Position numbers and translations under genes: made by a program | Assembly: GCA_016256075.1 (NCBI GenBank) | Contig: SDVU01000284.1 | Span: 1 to 15,988 of the forward strand | From: Dictyocoela muelleri | Lineage: Eukaryota > Microsporidia | DNA: 15,988 nucleotides | Direction: 5' to 3' | The notes under the pieces: model-generated | The model's input: only the letters and a program-made list of their open reading frames with translations | Databases searched by the model: none | Told to the model about the DNA's origin: nothing | Shown: piece after piece, positions 15,721 to 15,988 of the stretch | Numbering within the stretch: position 1 is the first letter of the stretch | Layout of the letters: every line of letters starts with the position of its first letter

Positions 15721-15988
15721 ATGACCTTAAAAAATAAATAAAAAATCAAACCTCTTAATTACGTCTAAAATTTATAAGGGTCAGCTACAAAAATTTCTTT
15801 TATACTTTTTTTTCGGAGGGGTTTCCCTCCGCTTCATGGGGGAAATATAAAAATGGTGATTATGGAAGGGAAATGGAAGGAGTAAAAAATTAAAATATTA
15901 AAAACTTAAACATTATACATATTTTAAGTTTCACGACTAAGAAATTAATATGTTTTATTTAAAAAAATAAATTTTTTTTATTATATTT
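15721..15988. other. A/T-rich spacer with one G/C hairpin
   Basis: No gene is seen. CGGAGGG (15814-15820) pairs perfectly with CCCTCCG (15825-15831) around GTTT, directly after a T-run. The G/C-rich, GGGGTTTCC-like content recalls the hairpin at the Merlin terminus (2293-2316), so it may belong to an element end, but no partner is found before the window stops. Confidence 0.5.

Overview
This window is a graveyard of transposable elements. I see no intact gene and no recognisable host gene. The DNA is extremely A+T-rich (roughly four fifths by eye). It holds decayed pogo/Tigger, Merlin (IS1595/ISXO2-like) and Ty3/gypsy elements with very compact ends, plus foldback repeats and tRNA-derived fragments. 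This mix, and the lack of introns in the elements, best fits the repeat-rich genome of a microsporidian. That is an inference: another A+T-rich eukaryote cannot be excluded without a marker gene.

Layout, left to right. (1) 1-1060: a foldback-like structure built from two degenerate minisatellites, a ~15-base unit (about 141-640, inverted copy to ~700) and a 21-23-base unit (796-1060), with a shared inverted arm at 92-107/749-764. (2) 1061-4490: a minus-strand Tigger element ('Tigger A') inserted at a TA at the end of the minisatellite. It was itself hit twice by Merlin-type elements: a near full-length Merlin (2293-3332, plus strand) and a 621-base Merlin derivative (3442-4062) with a perfect 8-base target duplication AAAAGCTT. 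(3) 4491-4512: a (TA)12 tract, then a second Tigger ('Tigger C', plus strand) head to head with the first. Tigger C is cut off at about 4831. (4) 4834-5768: three tRNA-like sequences with RNA polymerase III A and B boxes. Two of them lie in the arms of a large imperfect inverted repeat (4958-5155 / 5533-5768).

(5) 5768 to about 14558: an old minus-strand Ty3/gypsy fossil ('gypsy A') split by three later insertions. These are a second Ty3/gypsy element ('gypsy B', 7234-11536, plus strand, both LTRs, flanking GAAC), a 487-base TA-flanked MITE with iterated ends (11763-12249), and a third Tigger ('Tigger D', 12567-14336, minus strand). (6) 14559-15988: a possible gypsy A leader/LTR, a 304-base near-perfect palindrome (14885-15188), and a minus-strand C-terminal fragment of a third Merlin transposase (about 15330-15720).

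The elements do not work together as a pathway. What can be read is a relative history: gypsy A is older than gypsy B, the MITE and Tigger D, which sit inside it. The minisatellite is older than Tigger A, which is older than the two Merlin elements inside it. All protein-coding remnants are broken. The most unusual items are the palindromes and inverted repeats, the Pol III-promoter-bearing tRNA-like copies in inverted arms, and a shared Asp-to-Gly change at the second catalytic position in two different Tigger copies. All boundaries come from reading by eye; no alignment or search was run.
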